This document shows, piece by piece, positions 14,707 through 22,460 of a stretch of DNA of 33,856 nt. The notes below the pieces were generated by a model. That model saw only the letters and a program-made list of their open reading frames with translations, was not told the DNA's origin and made no database searches. Each line of letters opens with the position of its first letter. Within the stretch, counting starts at the first letter, position 1. This DNA comes from a bacterium (GTDB lineage: Bacteria > Cyanobacteriota > Vampirovibrionia > Gastranaerophilales > Gastranaerophilaceae). The stretch is taken from NCBI GenBank assembly GCA_017433195.1, contig JAFRHR010000022.1, positions 1 through 33,856 of the forward strand, in the 5' to 3' direction. The position numbers and the translations under genes are program-made.

Positions 14707-15578
14707 GTATAAAAATAAGCGCTGTACTTTTGATTAAAAAAATATTTACTCAAATAAAAAATCTAAAGAAAATAAAATCTTTCATACAAAACAAAAAATC
14801 TTATAAAAATTCAGCAATTAAAGTTCCCTTTATATTAAAACCTTTCACATTTATAAGAGAAAACGGCGGAACTATTACAAAATCATATAAAAATTTTTTA
14901 AAGATAGAAAAATATAACAAAAGTGAAAATAAAAAGATATTCTATAACGATATTAAAACTTGGGACTATAAAGCCGCAATGGAAAATCGATACATTAAAA
15001 ATCTAAAATTTCTCGAAGATTATTTTATTCCTCTTTTAAAACCTGATGACATTCTTTGTGATATCGGATGTGCGAGCGGACAATATACCTTTATGATGGC
15101 TAAACATTGTAAATACATTGACGGATATGACATGTCCCAAAATTTAATAGATGATGCAAATGAAAAAGCTAAAAATAATAATATAAGCAATGTCTTTTTT
15201 CATCAGAGTCGTTGTGAAACAATAAAATTTGATAAAATTTATGACAATATGTCTTTTATGGGGGTTTTGTGCTATGTTATGGACGACAAAATTGCCGAGC
15301 AAACTATTGAAAATTTGTCAAAAGGCCTCAAAAAGGGAGGTTACTTAATATACAAAGATAACTCAAATAATACCAACGGTCACTATTATTTCTTTGGGCC
15401 TGAAGAGAATTATTTTATGGTAGCAAGATCCAAAAAGAAATTAATAAAATTATTTCAAAAAAAGGGTTTTAAAATCATTAAAGAAGATCTTTTTGATACC
15501 GTAGAATACAAAAATAATAAACATAAAAAAATCCCCTTGAAAACAGATTCTATCGGAATGATTTTACAAAAAATATAA
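14700..15578 (+). CDS. Class I SAM-dependent methyltransferase with basic N-terminal extension
   Basis: The 292-residue protein has a methyltransferase core at about 95-292. Motif I is L-C-D-I-G-C-A-S-G-Q (119-128), followed by D-G-Y-D-M-S (141-146) and a later L-K-K-G-G-Y-L-I-Y-K-D. The first 80 residues are lysine-rich with no clear fold, similar in style to the start of the LicD-like protein. GGAGG at 14685-14689 is the ribosome binding site, and the start overlaps the previous stop. In this operon a methyl transfer to a small amino or hydroxyl group, or to a sugar, would fit. A methylated ethanolamine head group is one possibility, but nothing in the chain proves it. Confidence 0.82.
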   Translation: MVSIKISAVLLIKKIFTQIKNLKKIKSFIQNKKSYKNSAIKVPFILKPFTFIRENGGTITKSYKNFLKIEKYNKSENKKIFYNDIKTWDYKAAMENRYIKNLKFLEDYFIPLLKPDDILCDIGCASGQYTFMMAKHCKYIDGYDMSQNLIDDANEKAKNNNISNVFFHQSRCETIKFDKIYDNMSFMGVLCYVMDDKIAEQTIENLSKGLKKGGYLIYKDNSNNTNGHYYFFGPEENYFMVARSKKKLIKLFQKKGFKIIKEDLFDTVEYKNNKHKKIPLKTDSIGMILQKI

Positions 15579-15594
15579 GTAAAGGATAATAAAT

Positions 15595-16302
15595 ATGACA
15601 ATCATCGGAGTAATAGGCGGAGCCGGAGTCGCCGCAACTAACAAATTACAGGAGTTGATAGAAAACGAATTAACCCAAAGCGGAGCCTATAGGGATTGTC
15701 ATCACCCTGAAATGATTATTTGGCAGGCAACGAAAGCCCCTTCAAGAAGCCTTTTTCTTGAAGGAAAAGGAGAATCATTTATCCCTGAGTACATTAATAT
15801 TGCAAAAAAATTAAAATCTATGGGAGCAACAAAATTATGTATGTGCTGTAATACCGCCCACTTTGCAATTGATGAAATTTCAAAAGCCGCAGATATTGAA
15901 ATTATAAACTTAGTAGAAAATTGCATTAAAACGGCAAAACAAAACAAAATTAAAAAAGTTGGCCTAATAGCCTCTGACGGATGTTTAAAAGGAAGAGTTT
16001 ATGAAAAATCCTTTGAAAGAATTTATCCTGAAGCAGAAATAATATACCCTGACGAAAATTTTCAAAAACTCGTAACAAAGGGCATCTGCAATATAAAAAA
16101 TATCCACCGATTTGATAATAAAGCATCTGAAGAAAATCCTGAAAATATATTCAAAAATGTAAAAAAACATCTTCTTGAAAAAGGTGCGGAAAAAATCATT
16201 ACAGGCTGCACCGATATCAGAGTTGCTTATCACGAAAGCGATAATATAGATTCCCTTGAGGTTTTAAAAGACGTTATACTTTCTGAATATTGCTTAAGAT
16301 AA
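15595..16302 (+). CDS. Aspartate/glutamate racemase family protein
   Basis: The 235-residue protein starts I-G-V-I-G-G-A-G-V-A-A-T and has the two catalytic cysteines of the cofactor-independent racemases: C85 in C-C-N-T-A-H and C205 in I-T-G-C-T-D-I. Both half-sites are intact, so activity is expected. Such enzymes interconvert L- and D-forms of aspartate, glutamate or related amino acids. It is not a typical MurI, since it matches the RacX/YgeA-like branch better, and its place in a surface-polymer cluster suggests a D-amino acid for decoration. It follows the methyltransferase by 16 bases with AAAGGA before the ATG. Substrate unknown. Confidence 0.88.
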   Translation: MTIIGVIGGAGVAATNKLQELIENELTQSGAYRDCHHPEMIIWQATKAPSRSLFLEGKGESFIPEYINIAKKLKSMGATKLCMCCNTAHFAIDEISKAADIEIINLVENCIKTAKQNKIKKVGLIASDGCLKGRVYEKSFERIYPEAEIIYPDENFQKLVTKGICNIKNIHRFDNKASEENPENIFKNVKKHLLEKGAEKIITGCTDIRVAYHESDNIDSLEVLKDVILSEYCLR

Positions 16303-16307
16303 AAACA

Positions 16308-16316
16308 TGATATAAT
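16308..16316 (+). promoter_or_regulatory. Extended -10 box directly before the LicD-like gene
   Basis: TGATATAAT (TATAAT at 16311-16316) matches the box before the phosphatase gene. The expected start is near 16323-16324, which is the ATG itself. No Shine-Dalgarno sequence precedes that ATG, so a leaderless transcript is plausible. Confidence 0.5.
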
Positions 16317-16323
16317 TAAAACT

Positions 16324-17649
16324 ATGTTTATTCATAAATTAAAACGAACGGCAGGGGAAACTTTTAACAAAATTGTATCACTTGGATTAATCAACATACT
16401 CTTGATTAATCTTCTTAAAATCAGAAGATTTTATAACCGGAAAAAAGAACAATTTATACAAAAAAAAGAACGAATTAAACAACAAATTAAGCAAAAGAAA
16501 GACGAAATAAAACAAAAAATAAAACAAAAAATAAATCAAAAATATGAAGAACACAAACAAAAAGTACAATTAACATCCGAAAAATATGCAAAATTGATAC
16601 TTACGGCAAAATACATATCCCCATACGTTAACATTAAAAAATTATTAATAAAAAGACTTAAATTTAATTACAAAAAGAACTATAATTATCTGACTTTTAA
16701 TAATGATAAAAAATCAATTCAAAAATACTATGACAAAAAAGTAAAACCAAGGACTTTACCTCAGGCAAAAGGACTTTTAAGAGACTATCAAAACAGAATT
16801 TATAATCTTGCAACAGAAATAATTCTTCCGCTTCAAAATGATATCGGTTTTTCTCTGAATGGGGGGACTCTTATAGGAGCCCTGCGCCATAATGACTTTA
16901 TACCATGGGATGATGACATGGATTTTGATATGCTAAGAGATGATTTTGATAAATTTGAACAAACACTCAGACAAAAATACAAATTTGTAGATTCAAGCGA
17001 GTGTCACGATTATATTGATTGGATTAAGGAAATCGATAAAAATTTAAAAAAATATCCGAACGAAATAATTATCACAAATGCAAACGGATACCTACAGGCA
17101 TACAGAGGAACATCTTTCGCCGACTGTATTTTTTGTGATTTCCTTCTGTGGGAATTTATAAACCCCAAAGCAAGTTTTTCAGATTATGAAGAATGGTGGT
17201 ATAAATTTGCAAAAATTTATACAAACAATAATTTAACTTGGGGGCAGATAAATGAAATATACCTCAATGAAATTAACTCAAATAAAATATTTTCAACCAG
17301 GGATAATTGCCAATATATAGCAAAACACTGCGCTCTGACAAATTTCTATCAGCCAAAACCTGCCCGATTTGAAAAATTAGAAACTTTTTTACCTTATAAA
17401 AAATGTAAATTTCGGAATATTGAACTCAGTATTGCAAACGATTATGAAACATATCTTCAAAGAGATTACAAAAACTGGAGAAAATTTCCTGCGTCTATTG
17501 AATTTGCAAAACACATCAAATTGCTTAATGACCAAAATAATCAAATATTTGAACAAGATTACTTTATTGATTACAAAGATGTTTGTAATCAAGAACAATA
17601 CTACATAGACGAAGATTACTATGCAAAAATATCAGGATGGTTTATGTAA
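16324..17649 (+). CDS. LicD-family phosphotransferase with coiled-coil N-terminus
   Basis: The 441-residue protein contains the LicD core from about 145: L-N-G-G-T-L-I-G-A-L-R-H-N-D-F-I-P-W-D-D-D-M-D (178-200), where the D-D-D-x-D is the metal/nucleotide site. LicD proteins transfer phosphocholine, ribitol phosphate or similar groups to surface glycans, a fold shared with fukutin. Residues about 38-82 are an almost pure Lys/Gln/Glu/Ile coiled coil (repeats of K-Q-K-I-K-Q-K), preceded by a hydrophobic segment L-I-N-I-L-L-I-N-L-L that might touch the membrane. Its stop touches the stop of the convergent AAA+ gene with no base between. It may have its own promoter. The acceptor and donor are not known; with the upstream nucleotidyltransferase it would transfer a CDP-activated group. 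Confidence 0.88.
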   Translation: MFIHKLKRTAGETFNKIVSLGLINILLINLLKIRRFYNRKKEQFIQKKERIKQQIKQKKDEIKQKIKQKINQKYEEHKQKVQLTSEKYAKLILTAKYISPYVNIKKLLIKRLKFNYKKNYNYLTFNNDKKSIQKYYDKKVKPRTLPQAKGLLRDYQNRIYNLATEIILPLQNDIGFSLNGGTLIGALRHNDFIPWDDDMDFDMLRDDFDKFEQTLRQKYKFVDSSECHDYIDWIKEIDKNLKKYPNEIIITNANGYLQAYRGTSFADCIFCDFLLWEFINPKASFSDYEEWWYKFAKIYTNNNLTWGQINEIYLNEINSNKIFSTRDNCQYIAKHCALTNFYQPKPARFEKLETFLPYKKCKFRNIELSIANDYETYLQRDYKNWRKFPASIEFAKHIKLLNDQNNQIFEQDYFIDYKDVCNQEQYYIDEDYYAKISGWFM

Positions 17650-20600
17650 TTAGAAACTAAATTTTCTTTCAGCAATATCCTGATCTAATTGTTCTTTCTT
17701 TTCTATTTTTTCCTGAATTGCATTAAGAAGTCCTGCTTCTGTTATTTCAGGTTTTTGACCTGAAATTTTTGCTGCTGACAAGGCTTGTTTTGTATATTTT
17801 GAAATTGCTTTTACAATAGAAACAGTCGGCAAGCCGTCAGAAGTTTCTGCCATCTTTTTGATAAATTCTTCATTATTTGAGAATTCTGCTGTAAGTTTAC
17901 GTTTTCTCAAATCTTTCTGAATTATATCCAAACGTGATTCCATATCAGGAAGTCCTATGTAAACTTTCGCATCAAATCTTCCGTCACGAAGAATTGCAGG
18001 ATCAATTTTCTGAATTTCGTTTGTAGCAGCAACGACTATAACACCATCTTTGCCGGCATTATTCATTTCTTCTTTTAAAGTATTCAAATCTTTACTTTTT
18101 TCAGAATTGCCGCCAAAACTGTTGCTGCGTTCAAAGAAACTGTCACATTCATCAAGGAACAAGATACTCGGCTCACCTGTTTTTGCATATTTATCTCTTA
18201 ATTGCTTAAATACAGCTGATATATTTTCAGATGTTTCATTTACGTATTTGCTGCCGACTTCAGACATCTTCATCTGATAAAGCGGTAATTTTGCCTGAGC
18301 CGCAACTGCTTTCATTATATATGTTTTACCGCATCCCGGAGGTCCGTACAAAAGAACACCGTTTGATTGTTCAATACCGTTTTCCTCAAACATTTTAACC
18401 ATTTCAGGATCAGCAGCCATTATAACTGATTCAAAAAGTTCTTTTTTAGCTTCTTTCATACCGCCGATTTCATCAAGTGATTTAGGATCACTTTCTTTTA
18501 TTTGAGTCCTTTTCAAAACCGTATCATATTGAGAAGTTACATTTAAATCATTAACTTCCGGGATATTTCTTTGATGTGAGAAATCTTTGAACCTTTCTTT
18601 AAAATCTTCAATTGTAAGTTCTGTTTTTGATTCATCCATCAGTGCAACATCAATTGTTTTACTTGCCGTTTTTGTAATATCTGCGGCGCAAAAACCGTTC
18701 AACAATCTTGCCAGTTCTGAAATATCGTCATCGGTAATATGTTTTGTCAAATCCTTACCCAAGATTTCACGTTCTAACATTGCTTTTCTTGCAGGGAAAT
18801 CGGGAGACGGAATTTCAAGGTGAGTTCCGATACGACCTGAACGAAGAACAGCATCGTCTATTTTTTCACTGTAATTTGATGCAAGAATAGGAATGATACC
18901 TTTTGAAGAAGCATTATTCAAATAAGTAAGTAACAGGTTTGTTTCTTCGTCATTCCATCCGCCTGTAGTACCTCTTTTCGGGAAGATAGCATCTGCTTCG
19001 TCAAAGAACAATAAACTGTATTCGCCTGTTTTTCTGAATTTTTCTTCCAACTGATTAAATATTTTTGCAATATTATTACCTGCTTCGCCTTTCCATTTTG
19101 TATCATAATCAGCTTTAGTTACCTTGTACAATGGCAGATTTGCTTCACCTGCAAGTGCTTCAACAATAAAGGTTTTTCCATTCCCGGGTTTACCGTAAAG
19201 CATTATACCGTCACCAAAAAGCGGTCTTCCGTTTTTCTTAAATCTTTCCTGAACTTCCGGTTTTAATCTGTCAACGATGAGTTTATTCAGTTCGTTTTTG
19301 GTAGATTCCATACCCGCAACGTCACCGAAATTTTTAGGATATTTTATTCTTTCACGCTTTTTGAAAGTATCGAACTGAGCAGTTTTATCATTAACTGTAA
19401 AGTCATCGGATAAATTTCTTTCTCTTGCATAAATTTTTATTTCAGCTTTAATATCGTCAATCGTCAGAGGTTCATCACCTTTTAACAAAGCCTTATCAAT
19501 AGCATTTTTAGTAATGTGTGCAATATCAGATGAAGAATAACCTTCTAACATTTCGGCAAGTTCTTTGCAGTTATCCTCTGTTATATTTTTTCCGACTTCT
19601 TTTCTCATAAGGTTTATTTTGAACAATTCTTTTCTTGCTTCAAAATCAGGAGCAGGAATTTCGATATAAGTACCTATTCTTCCTGTTCTGATAACAGCAT
19701 CATCAAGTTTATCTCTGAAGTTTGTTGCAAGAATAGGAATAACACCTTTTTTTGTGCAGTTATTCAGATACTGAAGCATCATATTTGTTTCCTGATTACT
19801 CGTGTCATCAGCATTCTGTCTTTTTGGGAAAATCGAATCAGCTTCGTCAACAAACAAAATACTGTATTCGCCTGTTTCTTCAAACTTCTTGAATAACTGA
19901 TTAAATATTTTTGCAATCTTTTTAACAGTATCACCTTTTAAAGAAGATTCGTAAGTTGATTTATCTATTTTATAAAGAGGAAGTTTTGTTTCTCCTGCTA
20001 ACGCTTCTGCCATAAATGTTTTACCGCATCCCGGAGGACCGTATAACAAGAAACCGTCATTAAACAAAGAAGTATCTGCTTTTTCAAATCTCTTTCTCGT
20101 TTCAGGCTCAAGTCTGTCAACAATAGATTCTCTGAACTGCTTTTTTACATTTTCCATGCCTGCAACTTCAGAAAAATCTTTTGGAGAATCGATTATGGTA
20201 CGTTTAACAAAAGTATCATAAACGGAGGTCGGATTGTCTTCCATAAGTTTTCCGATATTTCTTGTTTTTGCGTATTCTTCAATTACGGAATTTATATCAG
20301 AAATATCCAGAACTCCGTTTCCACGCACTACTTCATCTTTGATACCTTTTTCAATAACATATTTGATAGCTGCAGTAGAAAAACCGCTCGTGCCTTTTGC
20401 AATTTGTTCAATATCTTTATCAGTAATCTGAACATTGAGTTCTTCCTGAATTCCTTCAATATGTTTCTTTATCTGCTTAACTCTGTCTTTATACTGAGGC
20501 AGAGGAATTTCAATGTGTTGATCAAAACTTCCGACTCTGATTATATTTTTATCAATATCATCATACTTATTGGTTGTTGCAACAAGGATAATACCGTTTT

Positions 20601-21762
20601 TTGCACAATCCTTAAATATTGCTGCAGTAGTATCAACCATATTTGGATTAATCTTTTCATCAATATTATCTATCAGTACAAATTTGAGATCCTTTTTAGA
20701 TTTAATTTTTTGTTTTGATTCGTTTTTCATTTTGATCAAATCATTCAAATCATTAATTTCGGTAACTTTCATGCCCAATTCATTCGCAAGAGCCATTGCC
20801 AAATCTTTCTTCCCGCATCCTGCAGGACCATGCAAAAGAAAACCGTTTTCTAAATTAAGGGCATTTTTATCTAATTTGCTTAAATTTTCATCACTCAGCG
20901 GAAGTACTAACTCTTTTATGAGTTTTACCTTAACATCATCCAAACCGATAATATCATCGAATGTTATTTTCTTAGGACCTTTTTCCGCCCCTGCATCACC
21001 TGCCGGAGTTGTAGCATTTGGCTTTGAAACCTGAGCAGAAGAATTTGAATTTTGAGAAACAGAAATGTTCGCATCCTGAATCTCTTTACCATCAACATTT
21101 ACCCCTTCATTTACCCCTTCCTCATCACCGAAATCAAAATCGGAATCCAAATCATCACTTACAGGAATAACGGTTCCTTCTTTTAATTCGTTTCCGACAG
21201 TTTCTTCTTCGATAATTTCCGCATCAATAATTTCCGGATCAGCCTTAGGCTTAGCAACAGGAACAGTCTGAACAGGGTTTTCCTGCGGCATGTAAGTTGC
21301 TTTTACCGCTTCATTAAAATCTGCTTTTTTAGGTTCTGATGCCTGCGGTTCAGAAGATTGGGGTTCTGATAAACTTCTGCCTAAAACTTCTTCAAACAAA
21401 GCTTTATAAGTATCTTTGGACACGGGATTTGTACAGTAATCCAAAGGTTTTTTACCATATTTGTCTTTTTGTGTTGCAAGTTTTGCCAAATCTTCTTTTG
21501 GAATAGTCTGTATTCTGAATCTTAATTCATCAATAATTGACGGGTTATCACATTGCACAACATAGTGCAGAAAATTACGGTTGTAGTCTTTATCAACATC
21601 CGTAGGGTCAAGTGCAAAATTTTGAAGATTTGTATATATATTTGATAAATCTGTGCTTCTCCAGCTATCTGCAACTTCTTTAGACATATCAGCCTTAAAA
21701 GACATCATATATCTGTAATTTAAACTTCTTGAATAATCATTCGTACGTGTAAGTACTTTCAT
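17650..21762 (-). CDS. Four-domain AAA+ ATPase with SFKA motif and ankyrin-like N-terminus
   Basis: The 1370-residue protein holds four Cdc48/FtsH-like AAA modules. AAA1 (about 268-500) has G-P-A-G-C-G-K-K (312-319) and D-N-I-D in place of D-E-x-D, and no R-x-G-R, so it is probably inactive. AAA2 (about 525-795): G-P-P-G-C-G-K-T (575-582), V-D-E-A-D (638-642), R-T-G-R. AAA3 (about 810-1070): G-K-P-G-N-G-K-T (857-864), F-D-E-A-D (920-924), R-S-G-R. AAA4 (about 1095-1370): G-P-P-G-C-G-K-T (1140-1147), L-D-E-C-D (1203-1207), R-D-G-R-F. Residues 20-24 read M-S-F-K-A, as in the ankyrin proteins; 52-115 look like degenerate ankyrin repeats; 125-265 is an acidic, Ser/Pro-rich linker. AGGAG precedes the ATG. 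It is transcribed divergently from the ankyrin cluster. Probably an unfoldase or remodeller; substrate unknown. Confidence 0.9.
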   Translation of the reverse strand: MKVLTRTNDYSRSLNYRYMMSFKADMSKEVADSWRSTDLSNIYTNLQNFALDPTDVDKDYNRNFLHYVVQCDNPSIIDELRFRIQTIPKEDLAKLATQKDKYGKKPLDYCTNPVSKDTYKALFEEVLGRSLSEPQSSEPQASEPKKADFNEAVKATYMPQENPVQTVPVAKPKADPEIIDAEIIEEETVGNELKEGTVIPVSDDLDSDFDFGDEEGVNEGVNVDGKEIQDANISVSQNSNSSAQVSKPNATTPAGDAGAEKGPKKITFDDIIGLDDVKVKLIKELVLPLSDENLSKLDKNALNLENGFLLHGPAGCGKKDLAMALANELGMKVTEINDLNDLIKMKNESKQKIKSKKDLKFVLIDNIDEKINPNMVDTTAAIFKDCAKNGIILVATTNKYDDIDKNIIRVGSFDQHIEIPLPQYKDRVKQIKKHIEGIQEELNVQITDKDIEQIAKGTSGFSTAAIKYVIEKGIKDEVVRGNGVLDISDINSVIEEYAKTRNIGKLMEDNPTSVYDTFVKRTIIDSPKDFSEVAGMENVKKQFRESIVDRLEPETRKRFEKADTSLFNDGFLLYGPPGCGKTFMAEALAGETKLPLYKIDKSTYESSLKGDTVKKIAKIFNQLFKKFEETGEYSILFVDEADSIFPKRQNADDTSNQETNMMLQYLNNCTKKGVIPILATNFRDKLDDAVIRTGRIGTYIEIPAPDFEARKELFKINLMRKEVGKNITEDNCKELAEMLEGYSSSDIAHITKNAIDKALLKGDEPLTIDDIKAEIKIYARERNLSDDFTVNDKTAQFDTFKKRERIKYPKNFGDVAGMESTKNELNKLIVDRLKPEVQERFKKNGRPLFGDGIMLYGKPGNGKTFIVEALAGEANLPLYKVTKADYDTKWKGEAGNNIAKIFNQLEEKFRKTGEYSLLFFDEADAIFPKRGTTGGWNDEETNLLLTYLNNASSKGIIPILASNYSEKIDDAVLRSGRIGTHLEIPSPDFPARKAMLEREILGKDLTKHITDDDISELARLLNGFCAADITKTASKTIDVALMDESKTELTIEDFKERFKDFSHQRNIPEVNDLNVTSQYDTVLKRTQIKESDPKSLDEIGGMKEAKKELFESVIMAADPEMVKMFEENGIEQSNGVLLYGPPGCGKTYIMKAVAAQAKLPLYQMKMSEVGSKYVNETSENISAVFKQLRDKYAKTGEPSILFLDECDSFFERSNSFGGNSEKSKDLNTLKEEMNNAGKDGVIVVAATNEIQKIDPAILRDGRFDAKVYIGLPDMESRLDIIQKDLRKRKLTAEFSNNEEFIKKMAETSDGLPTVSIVKAISKYTKQALSAAKISGQKPEITEAGLLNAIQEKIEKKEQLDQDIAERKFSF

Positions 21763-21998
21763 TATGGGGCTCCTGTAAATATTTACTTAATTTTTCTTGA
21801 TTACTGTAAAATCCGTAAAAAAATTTTTTGCCAAAATTTTTCATGCAATTTTACAAAACGTAACATGAAGTCCTGACTGGATTTCACATGTTAAGAAGTG
21901 TAAAAAAGTACATTTTAAAATAACAAAAATTTTTATCACGATTTTTAAAAGAGCATACTAGTATTATTTTATTTTTAAAAATAACTGAAAGGAAAACC
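21763..21998. promoter_or_regulatory. Divergent control region between the AAA+ gene and the ankyrin cluster
   Basis: These 236 bases hold the promoters of both directions. A perfect 12-bp palindrome GTAAATATTTAC (21775-21786) lies 13 bases before the AAA+ start and could be an operator. TTGGCA on the minus strand (21834 to 21829) is a possible -35 for the AAA+ gene, without a good -10. The half near ank1 carries the block shared with ank4. Confidence 0.5.
21890..21950 (+). promoter_or_regulatory. Conserved upstream block of ank1, shared with ank4
   Basis: The block starts GTTAAGAAGTGTAAAAA and continues as an A+T-rich stretch with TAACAAAAA, then CACG, then TTTTTAAAA. The same series occurs at 30149-30208 before ank4, at a similar distance to the start codon. 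Conservation in non-coding DNA between paralogues suggests a shared promoter or regulator site; TATTAT at 21962-21967 is a possible -10. Confidence 0.55.
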
Positions 21999-22460
21999 AT
22001 GGAAATTACCCCGATTAGCAATTTATACAGTTGCTACAGAGCAGACAAGAATGTTCAAAACAAACGCGAAATTAAGAATAGTAATGTAACAACACTCCCC
22101 TTATTTGCCGACGCAAAGAGTTTTGTAAATATAACCTTTAAAGGCGAACAGGAACTTATGCGTGCTATCGGTAACCACTATACCGATGATTTCGACAGGG
22201 AACTCGCAACAGTAGAAAACATTAATTATCAGGATTCAGACGGAGATACGCCTTTAACTTATGCGGCAATGAAAAACAGCCTTGATTTTGTGGAGAAACT
22301 GCTTGCGCATCCTGATATTGATGTAAACATAAAAAACAATGACGGCAGAACCGCATTATTTATAGCGGCAAGAGACGGAGATAAAGACGTAGTTGCAAAA
22401 CTCCTTGAACATCCTGACACAGATCCGAATTGCCAGACAAAAAAGGTAATTACCCTCTGA
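21999..22460 (+). CDS. ank1, 5' part (signature domain and first ankyrin repeats), ends in a frameshift
   Basis: These 153 residues begin with the cluster signature: M-E-I-T-P-I-S-N, then L-P-L-F-A-D-A-K-S-F-V-N-I-T-F-K-G (33-49). Ankyrin repeats follow (D-S-D-G-D-T-P-L-T-Y-A-A, then H-P-D-I-D-V-N-I-K-N-N-D-G-R-T-A-L). The frame stops at 22460 in the middle of the third repeat, after T-K-K-V-I-T-L. The next frame continues that repeat exactly, and a -1 shift at 22439-22445 joins them into a 654-residue protein, close to the 659 residues of ank2. AAAGGAAA precedes the ATG. Ankyrin repeats bind proteins; no enzyme motif is present. It is either expressed through frameshifting, phase-variable, broken, or an artefact of a one-base homopolymer error. 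Confidence 0.85.
   Translation: MEITPISNLYSCYRADKNVQNKREIKNSNVTTLPLFADAKSFVNITFKGEQELMRAIGNHYTDDFDRELATVENINYQDSDGDTPLTYAAMKNSLDFVEKLLAHPDIDVNIKNNDGRTALFIAARDGDKDVVAKLLEHPDTDPNCQTKKVITL

Noticed and set aside
13502..17649. Campylobacter-type O-methyl phosphoramidate pathway
   Set aside because: No glutamine kinase, amidate hydrolase or transferase of that pathway is present; only the nucleotidyltransferase and methyltransferase types overlap.
18050..21034. Plus-strand open frames across the AAA+ gene
   Set aside because: They are antisense to conserved Walker motifs and lack start signals; shadow frames.
17650..21762. AAA+ protein as a ClpB or FtsH homologue
   Set aside because: No protease motif, no ClpB middle domain and no membrane segment; the modules are Cdc48-like and number four.
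22430..22432. TTG at 22430 as the start of an independent gene
   Set aside because: No Shine-Dalgarno sequence precedes it, it lies within an ankyrin repeat, and the signature N-terminus present in the other paralogues would be missing.
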